A DNA stretch of 64,000 bases, from contig NZ_JAKZAI010000002.1 of the NCBI RefSeq assembly GCF_023156235.1, positions 1-64,000 on the forward strand. Direction: 5' to 3'. Numbering within the stretch: position 1 is the stretch's first letter; the number at the start of each line of letters is the position of its first letter. Source of the DNA: Marinobacter goseongensis (lineage in GTDB: Bacteria > Pseudomonadota > Gammaproteobacteria > Pseudomonadales > Oleiphilaceae). Of the stretch, positions 63,222-64,000 are shown in pieces. Position numbers and translations under genes: made by a program. Under the pieces are notes generated by a model, which made no database searches, was not told the DNA's origin, and saw only the letters and a program-made list of their open reading frames with translations.

Positions 63222-64000
63222 GTGATTAAAGCCGTCATTAGCGGAACCGGTCTGTACACACCGCCTGCAACCATTGATAACGATGAGCTGGTGGAGGCAT
63301 TCAACGCCTTCGTGGAGCTTGAGAATGCCCGAAACGCAGACGAAATCTCCCGTGGCGAAAGGGAACCCTTGCAACCCTCGTCCTCTGCCTTTATCGAGAA
63401 AGCATCCGGGATTAAACGCCGCCATGTGATTGACAAGCAAGGTATTCTGGATCCGGAGCGGATGGCTCCGTCGATTCCGGACCGCAGCAATGATGAACCG
63501 TCAGTGCAGTGCGACATGGCCGTTGCGGCCTGTCATGAGGCGTTACGGCAGGCCGGCAAAACCGCAGCTGACGTGGACGCGGTGATTGTCGCCTGTTCCA
63601 ACCTGCAGCGGGCGTATCCGGCCATTTCCATCGAGGTCCAGGAGGCCCTGGGTATTGATGGCTTTGCCTATGACATGAACGTCGCCTGCAGTTCGGCAAC
63701 CTTCGGTTTGCAGGCGGCGGTGAATTCCGTGGAAAATGGCAGCGCTCGCGCGGTGCTGGTGGTGAGTCCGGAAATCTGCTCAGGCCACCTTAATTTTCGC
63801 GATCGCGACAGCCATTTCATTTTTGGTGATGCCTGCACCGCGATCCTGGTTGAGCGGGAATCCGATGTTGCCGCCGGTCAGGGCTTCGAGATTCTCGGCA
63901 CCAGCCTCAAAACCAGATTCTCGAACAACATCCGCAACAATTTCGGGTTCCTGAACCGTGCCGATGAATCCGGTTTGGGCAAGCCGGACAAGCTGTTTGT
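63222..64000 (+). CDS. 3-oxoacyl-ACP synthase III, FabH2-like (partial, runs off the window)
   Basis: The visible 259 residues start at a GTG with GGAG upstream and have the KAS III layout with catalytic Cys156 in VACSSATFG. The insertion near residues 40-80 (FIEKASGIKRRHVID, PSIPDRSNDEPSVQ) is typical of the longer FabH2-type enzymes, which condense medium-chain acyl-CoA such as octanoyl-CoA with malonyl-ACP, rather than of FabH itself. The catalytic His and Asn lie beyond the window edge. Specificity is inferred from sequence character. Confidence 0.9.
   Translation, partial: MIKAVISGTGLYTPPATIDNDELVEAFNAFVELENARNADEISRGEREPLQPSSSAFIEKASGIKRRHVIDKQGILDPERMAPSIPDRSNDEPSVQCDMAVAACHEALRQAGKTAADVDAVIVACSNLQRAYPAISIEVQEALGIDGFAYDMNVACSSATFGLQAAVNSVENGSARAVLVVSPEICSGHLNFRDRDSHFIFGDACTAILVERESDVAAGQGFEILGTSLKTRFSNNIRNNFGFLNRADESGLGKPDKLF

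Overview
The window looks like chromosomal DNA from a Marinobacter-like gammaproteobacterium. This is inferred from gene order and protein character, not from a database search. Supporting blocks are dapA-bamC-purC, ffs-dnaX-ybaB-recR-rnd, the AcnD/PrpF type of methylcitrate operon, PrsK/PrsR with PEP-CTERM proteins, and a FabH2-like ketosynthase. The DNA is moderately GC-rich, densely coded and carries no recognisable phage, IS element or CRISPR array.

Layout. 1-9.0 kb: two identical tRNA-Lys genes, nadA, the periplasmic protease bepA, tusA, a PerM-like membrane protein, dapA-bamC-purC, an outer-membrane barrel and a UDP-glucuronate epimerase-like gene. 9.0-12.5 kb: a pseudouridine synthase, a Blc-type lipocalin, a PEP-CTERM protein with a sigma-54 promoter, tRNA-Val and a DMT exporter. 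12.7-19.5 kb: the most unusual block. It encodes a YceI protein, a CDP-alcohol phosphotransferase, a BchC-like dehydrogenase without the usual zinc ligands, a 6-pyruvoyltetrahydropterin synthase (PTPS) homologue with a dismantled active site, a GT4-methyltransferase fusion, a flippase-like membrane protein and a free-standing RibD-type reductase. 19.6-23.1 kb: a small HTH protein, galU, a TpsB-like barrel and an opgG pseudogene with two internal deletions. 23.2-29.9 kb: the propionate operon (GntR regulator, prpB, prpC, acnD, prpF).

30.0-38.3 kb: a second sigma-54-driven PEP-CTERM gene, followed by a deletion scar that joins the N-terminus of an XrtA-type sugar transferase tail-to-tail to a PrsR regulator that has lost its DNA-binding end. 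PrsK, an SDR enzyme, an acyltransferase, a mutarotase and a 2OG-Fe(II) oxygenase follow. 38.3-43.8 kb: SRP RNA, dnaX-ybaB-recR-rnd-ycgL-ycgN and a small membrane protein. 43.9-48.0 kb: a VWA membrane protein and a MoxR ATPase/CoxE-like VWA pair. 48.3-56.7 kb: a nine-gene operon for an envelope machine (coiled-coil and TPR proteins, an ExbB channel, two unequal ExbD subunits and an AgmX/PglI-type TonB-like protein) resembling the core of the Myxococcus Agl-Glt system. 56.7-64.0 kb: a MaoC hydratase, fadD, hrpA and the start of a ketoacyl-ACP synthase III.

The best candidate for an undescribed pathway is the 13.4-19.5 kb cluster, which appears to build and possibly translocate a modified, glycosylated and methylated compound of pteridine or ribityl-pyrimidine character. 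The second theme is loss of cell-surface glycan functions: opgG and the XrtA/EPS locus are both broken by clean deletions, while the sigma-54 promoters of the PEP-CTERM genes remain intact.
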